DNA from: Christensenella sp. UBA3857 | GTDB taxonomy: Bacteria; Bacillota; Clostridia; Christensenellales; CAG-138 | Reading direction: 5' to 3' | NCBI GenBank assembly: GCA_002392505.1 | Contig: DGHD01000025.1 | Span: 1-13,562 of the forward strand | Length of the DNA stretch: 13,562 nucleotides | Shown: positions 1 to 8,764 of the stretch, piece after piece | How positions within the stretch are numbered: the stretch's first letter is position 1 | Layout: every line of letters begins with the position of its first letter | Notes under the pieces: generated by a model | Database searches by the model: none | Told to the model about the DNA's origin: nothing | The model's input: the letters and a program-made list of their open reading frames with translations, nothing else | Translations under genes and position numbers: made by a program

Positions 1-60
1 ATTCACCGGATGGTCAAAATTGCCTTCGGCAACCGTCAATGAACCCCTGTGGGGAAGGCT
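1..60. repeat. hairpin-rich non-coding edge, possible dispersed intergenic repeat
   Basis: No gene is seen here. The stretch holds two small hairpins: TTGCC-TTC-GGCAA at 20-32 and CCCC-TGT-GGGG at 44-54. The second is followed by GGGGAAGGCT, which resembles the CTTCCCC/GGGGAAGG pairs seen again at 85-106 and at 13368-13391. The similarity suggests a family of small intergenic repeats in this genome, but only a genome search would show that. Confidence 0.3.
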
Positions 61-82
61 GACGCTGGCGCGGGATCAAACC

Positions 83-106
83 AAAAGGCTTCCCCGGGGA
101 AGCCTT
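83..106 (-). terminator. palindromic hairpin, probable terminator of the MATE gene
   Basis: A perfect 22-nt palindrome spans 85-106. Each arm is AAGGCTTCCCC or its complement, and the centre lies between 95 and 96. It sits about 40 nt past the stop of the leftward MATE gene. On the minus strand it is followed by a moderately T-rich run (TTGGTTTGAT), so it fits a rho-independent terminator with a weak U-tract. A mobile or repeat role is the alternative. Confidence 0.5.
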
Positions 107-144
107 GAAGGAGCAATCTTCTGTTATTCTTCGTGCTCTCGGCA

Positions 145-1560
145 CTATGCTGCTTCCGCGCAGCGGCTTTCGGTCATCTGCTGCTTTTTCAAATACCGCC
201 GCCTTATCGTTTCGGAGAAAATGAAATGCGTTATCGCGGTGAGCGTCCAGCTTATGGGGTAGGAGAGGTAGACGATCCACAGCTCGTCGACCACCTTTAC
301 GACCGTGAATATCCAGATAAGACGGAACACGCACGAGCCGATGAGGGATATGATCGTCGAAAGCGAGCTTTTGCCCAGCCCGCGCAGCACGCCGGAGCCG
401 ACCTCCATGAACGCGAGCGTGAAGTAGGGGATCAGCATTATCTTCATGCGGAGCATCGCCGTTTCCTCGCTCAGCGCCTCGAGCGAATAGAGCCCCAGGA
501 GCGGCTTGTGGAACACGAGCAGCACCGCCGCGACGGTCACGGCGACTATGCCGGTGACGAGGTAGCAGCTCTTCATCACGGAGCCGATGCGCTTGTACTT
601 GCCCGCGCCGAAGTTCTGGCTCGTGAACGAGACGGAGGCCTGGTAGACGGAGTTCGTCGCAACGTAGGCGAAGCCCTCCAGATTGCCGGCGGCGGCGTTG
701 CCGTCGATGACCTCGAACCCGCCGGGGGAGACGCGGTTGTTGATGCCGATTATGGTCGACTGTATCAGCATGTTGGAGAGCGAGAACAGCGCGCCCTGCA
801 CGCCCGCGGGGATGCCGTCGCGGATTATCTCCGTAACGGCGCGCTTCTCGAGCTTGAGCCTGTTGAGCTTCAAACGGCAAAGCCCCTTGTCTCGCATGAG
901 GGCGACGCCCAAAAGCACCGTGGAGGCGACGTTCGCGGTGACGGTCGCGTATGCCACGCCGTCGACGGACATATCCATCACGAGCACGAAGAAGAGGTTG
1001 AGCCCCACGTTGAGAAGCCCCGTCAGGGTGAGCACCACGAGCGGCGTCGTGGTGTCGCCCTTGGCGCGGAATATGGCGATGAGGAAGTTCGAGAGGGCTA
1101 TGAACGGCACTCCCACAAAGTAGATGCGCGTGTACAGCACCGCAAGCTCAAGGATATTGCCCTTGTCGCCGAGGAGCTTCAGCACGGGGCGGCAGATGAA
1201 GAAGCCGAGGAAGGCGCAGATAACGCCCGAGATCAGCCCGATTATGAGCGAGGAATGCACCGAATCCTCCACGGCTTTGGGATCGTTCTTGCCGATGTTG
1301 CGCGCGACGACTATGTTCGTGCCGACGGAGAACCCCATGAATATGTTGAGTATGAGGTTTATCATCGCCGTGGTCGTGCCGATGGAGCCGATGGCGCCGT
1401 CCACGCCCGAAAGCCCCGCGACGACCATATCCGCCGCGTTGTACAATACCTGCAGCATATTGGTGATCATAAGCGGCAGCGCAAACAGGAACACCTTGCC
1501 GAGGAGCGGCCCGTTCACCATATCTATATCGCGTGATCTCTCAAGGAATTTAAGCTTCAT
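145..1560 (-). CDS. MATE family efflux transporter
   Basis: A 471-residue inner-membrane exporter of the multidrug and toxin extrusion (MATE) family, whose members export cationic drugs, toxins or metabolites in exchange for Na+ or H+. The N-terminal half carries the MATE pattern of the first helix, LPLMITNMLQVLYNAADMVV, with Asp44 in the position typical of the family. The length and about 12 hydrophobic segments are as expected, in two halves joined by a charged loop (RLKLNRLKLEKR). The start at 1558-1560 is chosen over upstream in-frame starts. It begins the conserved domain, lies about 25 nt behind a clear promoter (1592-1619), and has AAGG about 9 nt upstream. The upstream frame is low-complexity non-family sequence that would cross that promoter. 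The gene is single and divergent from the giant PHP gene. The substrate cannot be told from sequence. Confidence 0.93.
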   Translation of the reverse strand: MKLKFLERSRDIDMVNGPLLGKVFLFALPLMITNMLQVLYNAADMVVAGLSGVDGAIGSIGTTTAMINLILNIFMGFSVGTNIVVARNIGKNDPKAVEDSVHSSLIIGLISGVICAFLGFFICRPVLKLLGDKGNILELAVLYTRIYFVGVPFIALSNFLIAIFRAKGDTTTPLVVLTLTGLLNVGLNLFFVLVMDMSVDGVAYATVTANVASTVLLGVALMRDKGLCRLKLNRLKLEKRAVTEIIRDGIPAGVQGALFSLSNMLIQSTIIGINNRVSPGGFEVIDGNAAAGNLEGFAYVATNSVYQASVSFTSQNFGAGKYKRIGSVMKSCYLVTGIVAVTVAAVLLVFHKPLLGLYSLEALSEETAMLRMKIMLIPYFTLAFMEVGSGVLRGLGKSSLSTIISLIGSCVFRLIWIFTVVKVVDELWIVYLSYPISWTLTAITHFIFSETIRRRYLKKQQMTESRCAEAA

Positions 1561-1591
1561 ACTACTTGCCTTTTCGAACTTATTTGTCTTA

Positions 1592-1619
1592 ATTGTACCA
1601 CACGCGGCGGGAATGTCAA
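1592..1619 (-). promoter_or_regulatory. sigma-A promoter of the MATE gene
   Basis: On the minus strand a perfect TTGACA (1614-1619) is followed after 16 bp by TACAAT (1592-1597). TGG precedes the -10 box (1598-1600), making an extended -10. Transcription would begin near 1585, leaving a leader of about 25 nt before the ATG. Confidence 0.72.
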
Positions 1620-1721
1620 TTATTTTGCTTCGGACTTTTCCCGGATCGCTTCTGCCACAATTTTGTACCTTTGAATAATGGCGTTTTTTGTGAAAAAAGT
1701 GTAGCGCCGGAAACCGGGATG

Positions 1722-1730
1722 TGGTATCAT
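1722..1730 (+). promoter_or_regulatory. extended -10 promoter candidate for the giant PHP gene
   Basis: TGGTATCAT fits an extended -10 element (TGn plus a 5/6 match to TATAAT). It lies about 70 nt ahead of the ATG. No good -35 hexamer is seen at 16-18 bp, as is common for extended -10 promoters. TAAAAT at 1731 and TATAAA at 1738 are weaker alternatives. Confidence 0.42.
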
Positions 1731-1746
1731 TAAAATGTATAAATAT

Positions 1747-1772
1747 GCGTTCCTTCGGGGCGCAGGATTTTT
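1747..1772 (+). promoter_or_regulatory. small leader hairpin followed by a T-run
   Basis: GCGTTCC (1747-1753) can pair with GGGGCGC (1757-1763) around a TTC loop, with two G-U pairs. AGG and ATTTTT follow. It lies between the putative promoter and the ribosome binding site of the giant gene, so it could be a weak attenuator or only a stabilising 5' hairpin. It is short and may be chance. Confidence 0.22.
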
Positions 1773-1801
1773 GCAAAATTTATCAGAAACAGGAGGAATC
1801 A

Positions 1802-4800
1802 ATGAAAAGCGTAAAACGTATCTTCGCATTGCTGATCGCGGCGTTGATGGCGGCCTCGCTCGTTCCCGGATCCGTACTCGCGAAAGCGGCTTTGCCCGTC
1901 AAAGACGCGGAAACGATAGTCGGCTGGGATTTCGAAGGGAACGGCTACGGCACCGAATTCGCGTCGACGGCAAACGCGAACAACAACGGCGCTGAGGTAG
2001 CAAGGGAGGCGAGCGGTATCGCCATCTCTTACAGCGGCGGTAACGGCAGCAGCAAAGCGCTTAGCACCGCCGGTTGGAATGCCGCGACTTCGGCCTCCCC
2101 GAAGTATTACACCGTAACGGTGAACGCTTCGGGCTATACCGGCATCTCCGTAACGGCAAGCTTCAAGGCGTCCAAAACCGGTCCCAAGAACATAGCGCTG
2201 TATTACAGCGTCGACGGTGAGAATTTCATCGCCGTTGACGGCGCTTCCGCCGAGCTTGTATCGGTGGACAACGGCGCATCCGATTGGGAAACTGTCTCCG
2301 GCACGCTTCCCGAAGCCTGCGACGGCGCCGAAAGCATCGAGCTCCGCTTTGCGGTCTCCGACCAAACCAGTGCAAACGGCGGCACGATAGCCAGCGGAGG
2401 CACTCTGCGCGTTGACGACCTTATCGTCAAAGGCACGCCCACCGGCGGTTCGACCGAGCCGACCGAAACGCCCGAGCCGACCGAAACGCCCGAGCCCACT
2501 CAGGCGCCCGCGACCGTTACGATCGCCGAAGCCCTCGCAGCGGCGACCGGTAAGGAGAACATCGCGATAGAGGGTATCGTCACGTTTATCGACGGCAGGA
2601 AAGTCTACGTCGAGGATGAGACCGGCGCTATCTGCGTTTACCTGAACGCCGCTCATTCGACGCTCGCCCTCGGCGACAAGGTCCATGCGGTCGGAAAGAA
2701 GGCGGTCTATAAGAACCTGCCCGAGCTTTCCGAAGTGGACGGCACGAACGCCGATGCGTTCAGCATCATTTCCTCCGGGAACGCGCTTCCCGTGCAGGAG
2801 GTCACGCTTGCCGCGATAAGCGCGAACACGAACGATTATATCTGTGAGCGCGTTATCGTAAAGAACGCCGTCATAGGCGCTGTGGACACGACCGACAACA
2901 CCACCCTCACCCAGGACGGGACGACGCTTAACATCTACAAGATCCCCGCCGTCTCCGCAAACGAGGGCGATACCGTCAACGTCACCGCCGTGGTCGGTAT
3001 GTACAACAGCGTGCAGCTCAGAGTCGCGCTCGCTTCGGACGTGGAGGTAGTCGCCGCCGTCGATCCGACGCCCACTCCCGTGCCCACCGAGACTCCCGAG
3101 CCCACCGAGACTCCCGAGCCCGGCGCGGATCCCATCGATCCCGCGGATTATCCGAATTACAAGACCATTGCCGAGATACTCGCCCTCACGACCACCGGCT
3201 CTTCCGAGACCGTCGTCGGTCAGGTGACGATGAAGTTCGGCAATTACGGCGAGATCAATTCCGTCGCTCTCGGCGACGTTGAGAACGGCGAGATCATCGG
3301 TCTCCAGGTCTATGACTACACCAACGTTTCCTCCTACCGCGTCGGCGATATCGTAGCCGTCACCGGTACCGTGGGCGACTACGGCGGAGTTCGTCAGCTC
3401 TCCTCCGTAACGGGCGTTACCGTGCTCAATACCGAAACGGCGCCCATGGCAGCGCAGGAGGTCACCATCTCCGAGCTCAAGTCCAATATCGCGGATTATC
3501 TCTCCGAATTCGTTGTTATAAAGGGCGCTTCCCTCGGTGAATACGCGTCGAGCGGCTCCACCGCGATCACCGTCGGCAGCGATTCGATCAACATCTACCG
3601 CGCCGCCGCTTATCCCGACGGCACTCTTACGGGCGACACGGCTGACGTTTACGCCGTCGCCTCCAAGTACAATGCCAACGTACAGCTGAGGAACGGCGCT
3701 TCCTCCGATTACGTCGTCACCGGTTACGTTGCCATTGCGGAAGCGCTCGCGCTCACCGCGGGCAAAGAGGCGACCGTACGCGGCGTCGTCACGTTCATCG
3801 ACGGCAAGAACGTGTACGTGCAGGACAAGACGGGCGCGATCGTGCTTTACCTCAACTCCGCGAGCAGCACGCTCGCGATAGGCGATCTCGTCCAGGCGAA
3901 GGGCACGAGGGATACTTTCAACTCCCTGCCCGAGCTCAGGGGCATCGATCCCACGGACGAGGCGCAGCTCAAGGTGCTTTCGAGCGGCAACGTGCTTCCC
4001 GTTGAGGATATCGAGCTTGCCGCGCTCCTTGCGGACACCGCGTCCGTGATGTGCAGGAGGGTAAGGCTCAGCGCCGTCACCCTCGGCGCGATCAACACGA
4101 GCGGCAATACGCCCATCACTCAGGGCGTGAATACGATCAACGTCTACAAGATCCCCGCGACCGATTTCGTTGAGGGCGATACCGTTGACATGATCGCGGT
4201 CGTTTCCGATTACAAAAACACCGCTCAGCTTCGCGTCGCCAAGGCGGAGGATATTACGGAGTGTGTCGTCGTTACCGATCCCGTCCCCGAAGACCTCTTC
4301 GGCGAGGGCGATATGACGATACCGCAGGTCATCGCCGAAGAGGACAATGCGGACGTCACCGTTATCGCACAGCTCGTTTACCGCTTCGGCAATTACGATT
4401 CCATCAATTCCGCCATACTTGAGGATATTGTCGACGGCGAGATATACGGTCTCCAGATGTATAACTCGCTCGACGATTACGTGTACGGCGATATTTTGAG
4501 GATCACCGCCAAGAAGACCACCTACGGCGGAGTTCCCCAGATCCAGAGCGCGACCAGCGTTGAGAAGCTCGGGCATGAGGATCCCATCCCCGCGCAGGTG
4601 TTCGACAACTTTGCCGCCCTGCTCGCCGAGAAGGAGAACCTCCTTTCCGAGTTCGTTATGGTCAGGAACGTCACCCTCGGCGAATATAACGACAACGGCT
4701 CCACCACCATGACCGACTCCGCAGGCGCAACAATGCCCGCCTACCGTGCCGCGACCTACGGCAGGTACCTTGTTTCCGCGGGCGAGGTCGTCGATCTTGC

Positions 4801-7800
4801 CGCGGCGCTCTCCAAGTACAGCACCACCTGGCAGTTCAGGGGCGGCGAGTACTACGGCGACAACAAGGCCCCGACGGTAGAGCTCGGCACCTTCCTCGAG
4901 GCGGAGGTCGGCGTGGATTATGAGGTCGCCGTCGCCGTCATCGACGATTACGGCGTAGAAAGCGTCACCATGACCTACACGATCGGCGAAACCACCGGCG
5001 AGGTCGAAATGGTCTATAACGCGACCAACGCCAAGTATAAGGCGACCGTGCCCGGCTCCGCGATAGTCGCGGGCGTCGGCACAATGACGCTCACCTTCAC
5101 CGCGACGGATACCTCCGGTCTGACCGGTACGGCTTCCGCCGAAGTCACCATCGCCGACGTGCCGCAGATCGTCTCCGTCAGCCCGAAGGCGAATTCCGCC
5201 ACCTATGACGAGAAGCACCCCGTGATCTCCGTTGAGTTTGCGAACGCGGGCGACGATCCCTCCGTTGTGATCACCGTTCAGGGCGTGACCGGCAATACCG
5301 TTGTAAACGGCAATACCGCCGAGCTTACGTACGAGAACGATCTCGAGGACGGCAAGTACTCCGCTTCCGTCACCATCACGAGGGCGGACGGCGTTTCGGC
5401 CTCCTACAGCTGGTCGTTCACCGTGGGCGAGCCCAAATTCGGCTACTACTTCGGTCAGCTCCACAGCCACACCGCCGAGTATTCGGACGGCGCGGGCACC
5501 ATCGAGGACGCTTACAGCTACGTAACCGGTCTTCCCGAGAGCGAGAACGTCGATTTCGTCGCGCTGACCGACCACTCCAACTACTTCGACGATAAGGATC
5601 ACCTCGGCGATTTCGAGGACGTCGAATCCGGTCTTACCGCGGCGAACGGGCACTCAAAGTGGTACAACTACACCACCACGATCGATGAATTCAATACCCG
5701 CCAGTCGAACGTCATATTCATCGGCGGCTATGAGATGACCTGGTCCGGTCAGTACGGTCATATTAACACGTACAATTCCGTGGGCATCGTCTCCCGCCAG
5801 AACAGCACGTACACGATCCGCGGCGGCGCGGGCCTTATCGCCTACTACGATCTCATCAAGCAGTACCCCGATACCATCCATCAGTTCAACCACCCCGGCA
5901 CCACGTTCGGCAACTTCGATAACTTCGGTTATTACGACGTCGCCGCAGACCGCGTCATCACCATGGTGGAGGTCGGCAACGGCGAAGGCGCCGTCGGCGG
6001 CAGCGCGTATTGGCCCAGCTATGAGCAGTACACGCTCGCGCTCGATATGGGCTGGCACGTGGCTCCCTCCAACAACCAGGATAACCACAAGGGCAGGTGG
6101 GGCAACGCCAACACCGCCCGCGACGTTATCCTTACCGACGATTTCTCCGAGCAGGGCATTTACGAGGCCATGAGGAACATGACCATGTACGCCACGGAGG
6201 ACAAGAACCTTGAGATCTACTATTCGCTCAACGACATGATCATGGGCACCATCATCCCCGAGGATGAGGAGGATCCCGTCACCGCCGTCAACGTTTACGT
6301 ATCCGTGAACGATCCCGACGGCGAGGGCGTCGGCCGCGTATCCGTCATAGTAAACGGCGGTCTGGTAGCTTATTATCAGGACTTCACCGGCTCCAGCGCG
6401 ATAGTGGAGACCACGCTTCCCAACGATTACTCCTACTACTTCATCCGCGTTGAGCAGACCGACGGCGATATCGCCGTTACCGCTCCCGTCTGGGTGGGCG
6501 ACGTATCGAAGGTCGGCATTTCCGACGTCACGACCGAGACCGTCATCCCCGTCAAGGACGAGGAGATGACCTTCACCACCACGCTCTACGATTACGAGGC
6601 GCAGGATTTCGAGATCAGCTCGATCACCTATTCGATCGGCATCGGTCCCAACGAGCCCACCGTTCTCGCCGTGCTGGAGGATCAGGGCGTCGTCGCTTCC
6701 AATTCCGAGCGTCAGTTCACGTTCAACTACACGCCCACCGCTCTCGGCAAGCAGAGCTTCATCGTGACCGTCAACGGCTATCTCGGTGAGACCGCCATGG
6801 TATTCACCCATAAGTACGATATGGACGTTCTCGATCCCACCGAGCTCGTCGACGTGGGTATCGACGCGGGCCACGCGAACTTCTACGTCTCCGGCAACTA
6901 TGCCGATTCCGACGCCGCGTTCATCGAGCTCTGCGCCAAGAACGCGATCCGCTGCAGCCACATCGGCGCGGGTCAGCTCACCTATGAGAACATAAAGGAT
7001 CTCGTGCTGCTCGTTCTCACCGTGCCCTACGTCGGCTGGCAGAACGTCGGCGAGGCGAACCTCTACACCGAGGCGGAGCTTGAGGCGATCGCTCAGTACG
7101 CGGCGGAGGGCGGCAACATAATCGTCTGCTCCAAGTCCGACCGCGGCAATCCCGAGAACGCCGCAGAGCAGGCGTACAACATCTCCAACGCGATACTTGA
7201 GGCGATCGGCACCGATACCCGCATTGCAAACGGCATCGTGGTAGATAACGAGGAGAAGGCGAACGAGGCTTACCGTATCTACTTCACCTCGGAGGACAAT
7301 TACAGCTACACCTGGAACGGCGAGCCCGTATGGCTGCTGAAGGACGTGCTCGAAACGACCAACAATTCCTTCTCCGGCTACAACAGCGCGCCCGTTATCG
7401 CGGGCAAGAACGCGATCCCCATCATAAAGGGCTACTCCACGACATGGGGCGCGAACTACACCGCCAACTTCACCGGCTCGAGCTACGTGCCCAATTACGA
7501 AACCGATACCGTCGTCGTTCCCATGGGCGAGGTAGTCGAGATGACGCTTGAGGATCTTGCGGGCGGCGGCTGGCTCATCACCGCGGGCGTTACATTCTTC
7601 TCCACCTTCGAGGTCAAGGTCGAGATAGAGAACGCCACCACCCTGCAGAATTCGAACTACCAGATAGTTATGAATATCATCAAGCAGGTCATACCCGAGC
7701 CCGAGATCACCCCGATAGAGGTCGTCAACGCCTCCGAGGCGGGTCAGAAGTTCACCATCGAGGGTTACGTTACCTCGAACGCCTCCGGCTACGATCAGTC

Positions 7801-8719
7801 GACCGCGTTCTTCGACTGCATCTACGTGCAGGACGATACTGCGGGCATCAACCTGTTCCCCGTCGCAGGCAACTTCCATATCGGTCAGTACGTCCGCGTG
7901 ACCGGCGTGCTCGGCGCCTATAACGGCGAGCGCGAGCTGGTCGTCTCCGACATCAGGGAGGTCGAAGGTCATGAGGAGCGGGTCATCGAGCCCGAGCTCC
8001 TCACCGCGCAGGAAGCCATGAGCCCCGAATACACCGGCTCCCTCATCAAGGCAGAGGGCAGGGTGGAGAGCCTCGGCTACTCCTCCGACGGCGCGCTCGA
8101 GACCATCATGGTCAGGGACGATACGGGTCTTGCACGCGTGTTCATCGACGGCTATATCATGAGCGATTACGTGATCGACGTTAAGGTGGGCGACCGCGTT
8201 TCGGCGATCGGTCTTGCCTCCATCACCGTCGATACCGAGGATCCCGACGGCGGCTTCATACCGCGTATGCGCGTAAGGAACCGCTCCGAGGTAGTCGTGC
8301 TCGAATCCGGCGAGCCCGTCGCTCCCACGGTGGCAGGCGAAAAGGCGGAGCTCCGCGAGAGGGAGACCACCGACGGCAAGAGCGATATCCGTTTCATCTT
8401 CAAGGTGACCTTCAACGACTCCTGCGTCAACTACAAGGGAGAGCTCGTCGGTCCCACCACGGAGTATTACGAGATCACCGCCATCAACGCCGTGATCACC
8501 CTCGGCAACAACCATGCCAACATGATCGGCAAGAACATTTACAGCATGGGTACGGACAGCTTCACCTACACGGCGCTGCTCTCCAACATTCCCGAGAGGG
8601 TCTACGACAGGGAGATCACCGCAGAGCCGAGCATATCCTACGTGCTTGACGGCGAGACCGCCACCGTGACCGGAACGGCGATCCGGGCCAGCGTCAACAG
8701 CCTTAACGGCGCGGATTGA
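1802..8719 (+). CDS. giant secreted modular protein with PHP metallohydrolase domain (CehA/McbA-type)
   Basis: A 2305-residue exported protein. The start is set by AGGAGG (1791-1796) and a signal peptide (MKSVKR, hydrophobic 8-22, AxA-type site near 27-29). Approximate order: beta-sandwich-like domain 35-215; Thr/Pro/Glu linker 217-236; OB-like unit A1 237-420; linker 421-441; B1 450-640; A2 641-820; B2 830-1020; two Ig-like domains 1021-1213; PHP domain 1215-1450; Ig-like 1455-1680; GATase/DUF4350-like 1684-1950; OB-like units 1960-2070 and 2064-2180; a C-terminal beta domain. The PHP motifs look intact: LHSH (His1221, His1223), TDH (Asp1257, His1258), GYE (Glu1311) with His1320, NHPG (His1364) and QDNH (Asp1427, His1429). 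These match the metal-binding pattern of the family, which hydrolyses phospho- or other ester bonds. Substrate unknown; an extracellular nuclease or phosphoesterase is inference. No LPXTG, SLH, dockerin or C-terminal membrane segment is seen. Confidence 0.88.
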   Translation: MKSVKRIFALLIAALMAASLVPGSVLAKAALPVKDAETIVGWDFEGNGYGTEFASTANANNNGAEVAREASGIAISYSGGNGSSKALSTAGWNAATSASPKYYTVTVNASGYTGISVTASFKASKTGPKNIALYYSVDGENFIAVDGASAELVSVDNGASDWETVSGTLPEACDGAESIELRFAVSDQTSANGGTIASGGTLRVDDLIVKGTPTGGSTEPTETPEPTETPEPTQAPATVTIAEALAAATGKENIAIEGIVTFIDGRKVYVEDETGAICVYLNAAHSTLALGDKVHAVGKKAVYKNLPELSEVDGTNADAFSIISSGNALPVQEVTLAAISANTNDYICERVIVKNAVIGAVDTTDNTTLTQDGTTLNIYKIPAVSANEGDTVNVTAVVGMYNSVQLRVALASDVEVVAAVDPTPTPVPTETPEPTETPEPGADPIDPADYPNYKTIAEILALTTTGSSETVVGQVTMKFGNYGEINSVALGDVENGEIIGLQVYDYTNVSSYRVGDIVAVTGTVGDYGGVRQLSSVTGVTVLNTETAPMAAQEVTISELKSNIADYLSEFVVIKGASLGEYASSGSTAITVGSDSINIYRAAAYPDGTLTGDTADVYAVASKYNANVQLRNGASSDYVVTGYVAIAEALALTAGKEATVRGVVTFIDGKNVYVQDKTGAIVLYLNSASSTLAIGDLVQAKGTRDTFNSLPELRGIDPTDEAQLKVLSSGNVLPVEDIELAALLADTASVMCRRVRLSAVTLGAINTSGNTPITQGVNTINVYKIPATDFVEGDTVDMIAVVSDYKNTAQLRVAKAEDITECVVVTDPVPEDLFGEGDMTIPQVIAEEDNADVTVIAQLVYRFGNYDSINSAILEDIVDGEIYGLQMYNSLDDYVYGDILRITAKKTTYGGVPQIQSATSVEKLGHEDPIPAQVFDNFAALLAEKENLLSEFVMVRNVTLGEYNDNGSTTMTDSAGATMPAYRAATYGRYLVSAGEVVDLAAALSKYSTTWQFRGGEYYGDNKAPTVELGTFLEAEVGVDYEVAVAVIDDYGVESVTMTYTIGETTGEVEMVYNATNAKYKATVPGSAIVAGVGTMTLTFTATDTSGLTGTASAEVTIADVPQIVSVSPKANSATYDEKHPVISVEFANAGDDPSVVITVQGVTGNTVVNGNTAELTYENDLEDGKYSASVTITRADGVSASYSWSFTVGEPKFGYYFGQLHSHTAEYSDGAGTIEDAYSYVTGLPESENVDFVALTDHSNYFDDKDHLGDFEDVESGLTAANGHSKWYNYTTTIDEFNTRQSNVIFIGGYEMTWSGQYGHINTYNSVGIVSRQNSTYTIRGGAGLIAYYDLIKQYPDTIHQFNHPGTTFGNFDNFGYYDVAADRVITMVEVGNGEGAVGGSAYWPSYEQYTLALDMGWHVAPSNNQDNHKGRWGNANTARDVILTDDFSEQGIYEAMRNMTMYATEDKNLEIYYSLNDMIMGTIIPEDEEDPVTAVNVYVSVNDPDGEGVGRVSVIVNGGLVAYYQDFTGSSAIVETTLPNDYSYYFIRVEQTDGDIAVTAPVWVGDVSKVGISDVTTETVIPVKDEEMTFTTTLYDYEAQDFEISSITYSIGIGPNEPTVLAVLEDQGVVASNSERQFTFNYTPTALGKQSFIVTVNGYLGETAMVFTHKYDMDVLDPTELVDVGIDAGHANFYVSGNYADSDAAFIELCAKNAIRCSHIGAGQLTYENIKDLVLLVLTVPYVGWQNVGEANLYTEAELEAIAQYAAEGGNIIVCSKSDRGNPENAAEQAYNISNAILEAIGTDTRIANGIVVDNEEKANEAYRIYFTSEDNYSYTWNGEPVWLLKDVLETTNNSFSGYNSAPVIAGKNAIPIIKGYSTTWGANYTANFTGSSYVPNYETDTVVVPMGEVVEMTLEDLAGGGWLITAGVTFFSTFEVKVEIENATTLQNSNYQIVMNIIKQVIPEPEITPIEVVNASEAGQKFTIEGYVTSNASGYDQSTAFFDCIYVQDDTAGINLFPVAGNFHIGQYVRVTGVLGAYNGERELVVSDIREVEGHEERVIEPELLTAQEAMSPEYTGSLIKAEGRVESLGYSSDGALETIMVRDDTGLARVFIDGYIMSDYVIDVKVGDRVSAIGLASITVDTEDPDGGFIPRMRVRNRSEVVVLESGEPVAPTVAGEKAELRERETTDGKSDIRFIFKVTFNDSCVNYKGELVGPTTEYYEITAINAVITLGNNHANMIGKNIYSMGTDSFTYTALLSNIPERVYDREITAEPSISYVLDGETATVTGTAIRASVNSLNGAD
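2456..2491 (+). repeat. 18-bp tandem repeat coding for the first Pro/Thr/Glu linker
   Basis: Two perfect 18-bp units (2456-2473 and 2474-2491) each encode EPTETP. They lie between the N-terminal beta domain and the first OB-like unit. The linker is likely extended and flexible, and a candidate for O-glycosylation. Confidence 0.85.
2510..4860 (+). repeat. A-B-A-B duplication of OB-fold-like units inside the giant gene
   Basis: At protein level two kinds of unit alternate. A units (from about 2510 and 3722) share IAEALA, GIVTFIDG or GVVTFIDG, VYVEDETGAI or VYVQDKTGAI, STLA(L/I)GD, LPEL and INVYKIPA or LNIYKIPA. B units (from about 3150 and 4310) share KFGNYGEINS or RFGNYDSINS, GEIIGLQVYD or GEIYGLQMYN, TYGGVPQ or DYGGVRQ, LSEFV and LGEY. 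Each unit appears to contain two small beta-barrel modules. DNA identity is lower than protein similarity, so the duplication is old. Confidence 0.8.
3083..3118 (+). repeat. 18-bp tandem repeat coding for the second Pro/Thr/Glu linker
   Basis: Two perfect 18-bp units (3083-3100 and 3101-3118) each encode PTETPE, the same hexapeptide phase-shifted from the first linker. The codons differ (CCC ACC GAG ACT here, CCG ACC GAA ACG there), so each linker expanded on its own rather than being copied from the other. Confidence 0.85.
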
Positions 8720-8740
8720 CGCATAAAAACAACGAGTAAA

Positions 8741-8764
8741 GGGGGTCGCCTTCGGGCGGCCCCC
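8741..8764 (+). other. strong GC-rich intergenic hairpin with TTCG loop, no T-tract
   Basis: GGGGGTCGCC (8741-8750) pairs with GGCGGCCCCC (8755-8764) around a TTCG loop: 10 bp with one G-U pair. On the plus strand it is followed by six A's, not T's. On the minus strand the T's lie before the hairpin. Neither strand therefore shows a canonical intrinsic terminator. It fills the space between the stop of the giant gene and the YibE/F start, and could act as an RNA-stabilising or processing element, a weak terminator, or a translational control hairpin. Confidence 0.5.

Noticed and set aside
133..1536. 467-codon plus-strand frame across the MATE gene
   Set aside because: It is antisense to a clear MATE transporter, with low-complexity charged sequence and no family match.
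1561..1776. Upstream extension of the MATE gene and of the giant gene past each other
   Set aside because: Both extensions cross the divergent promoters and lack family sequence; clear internal starts with ribosome binding sites or promoter spacing exist.
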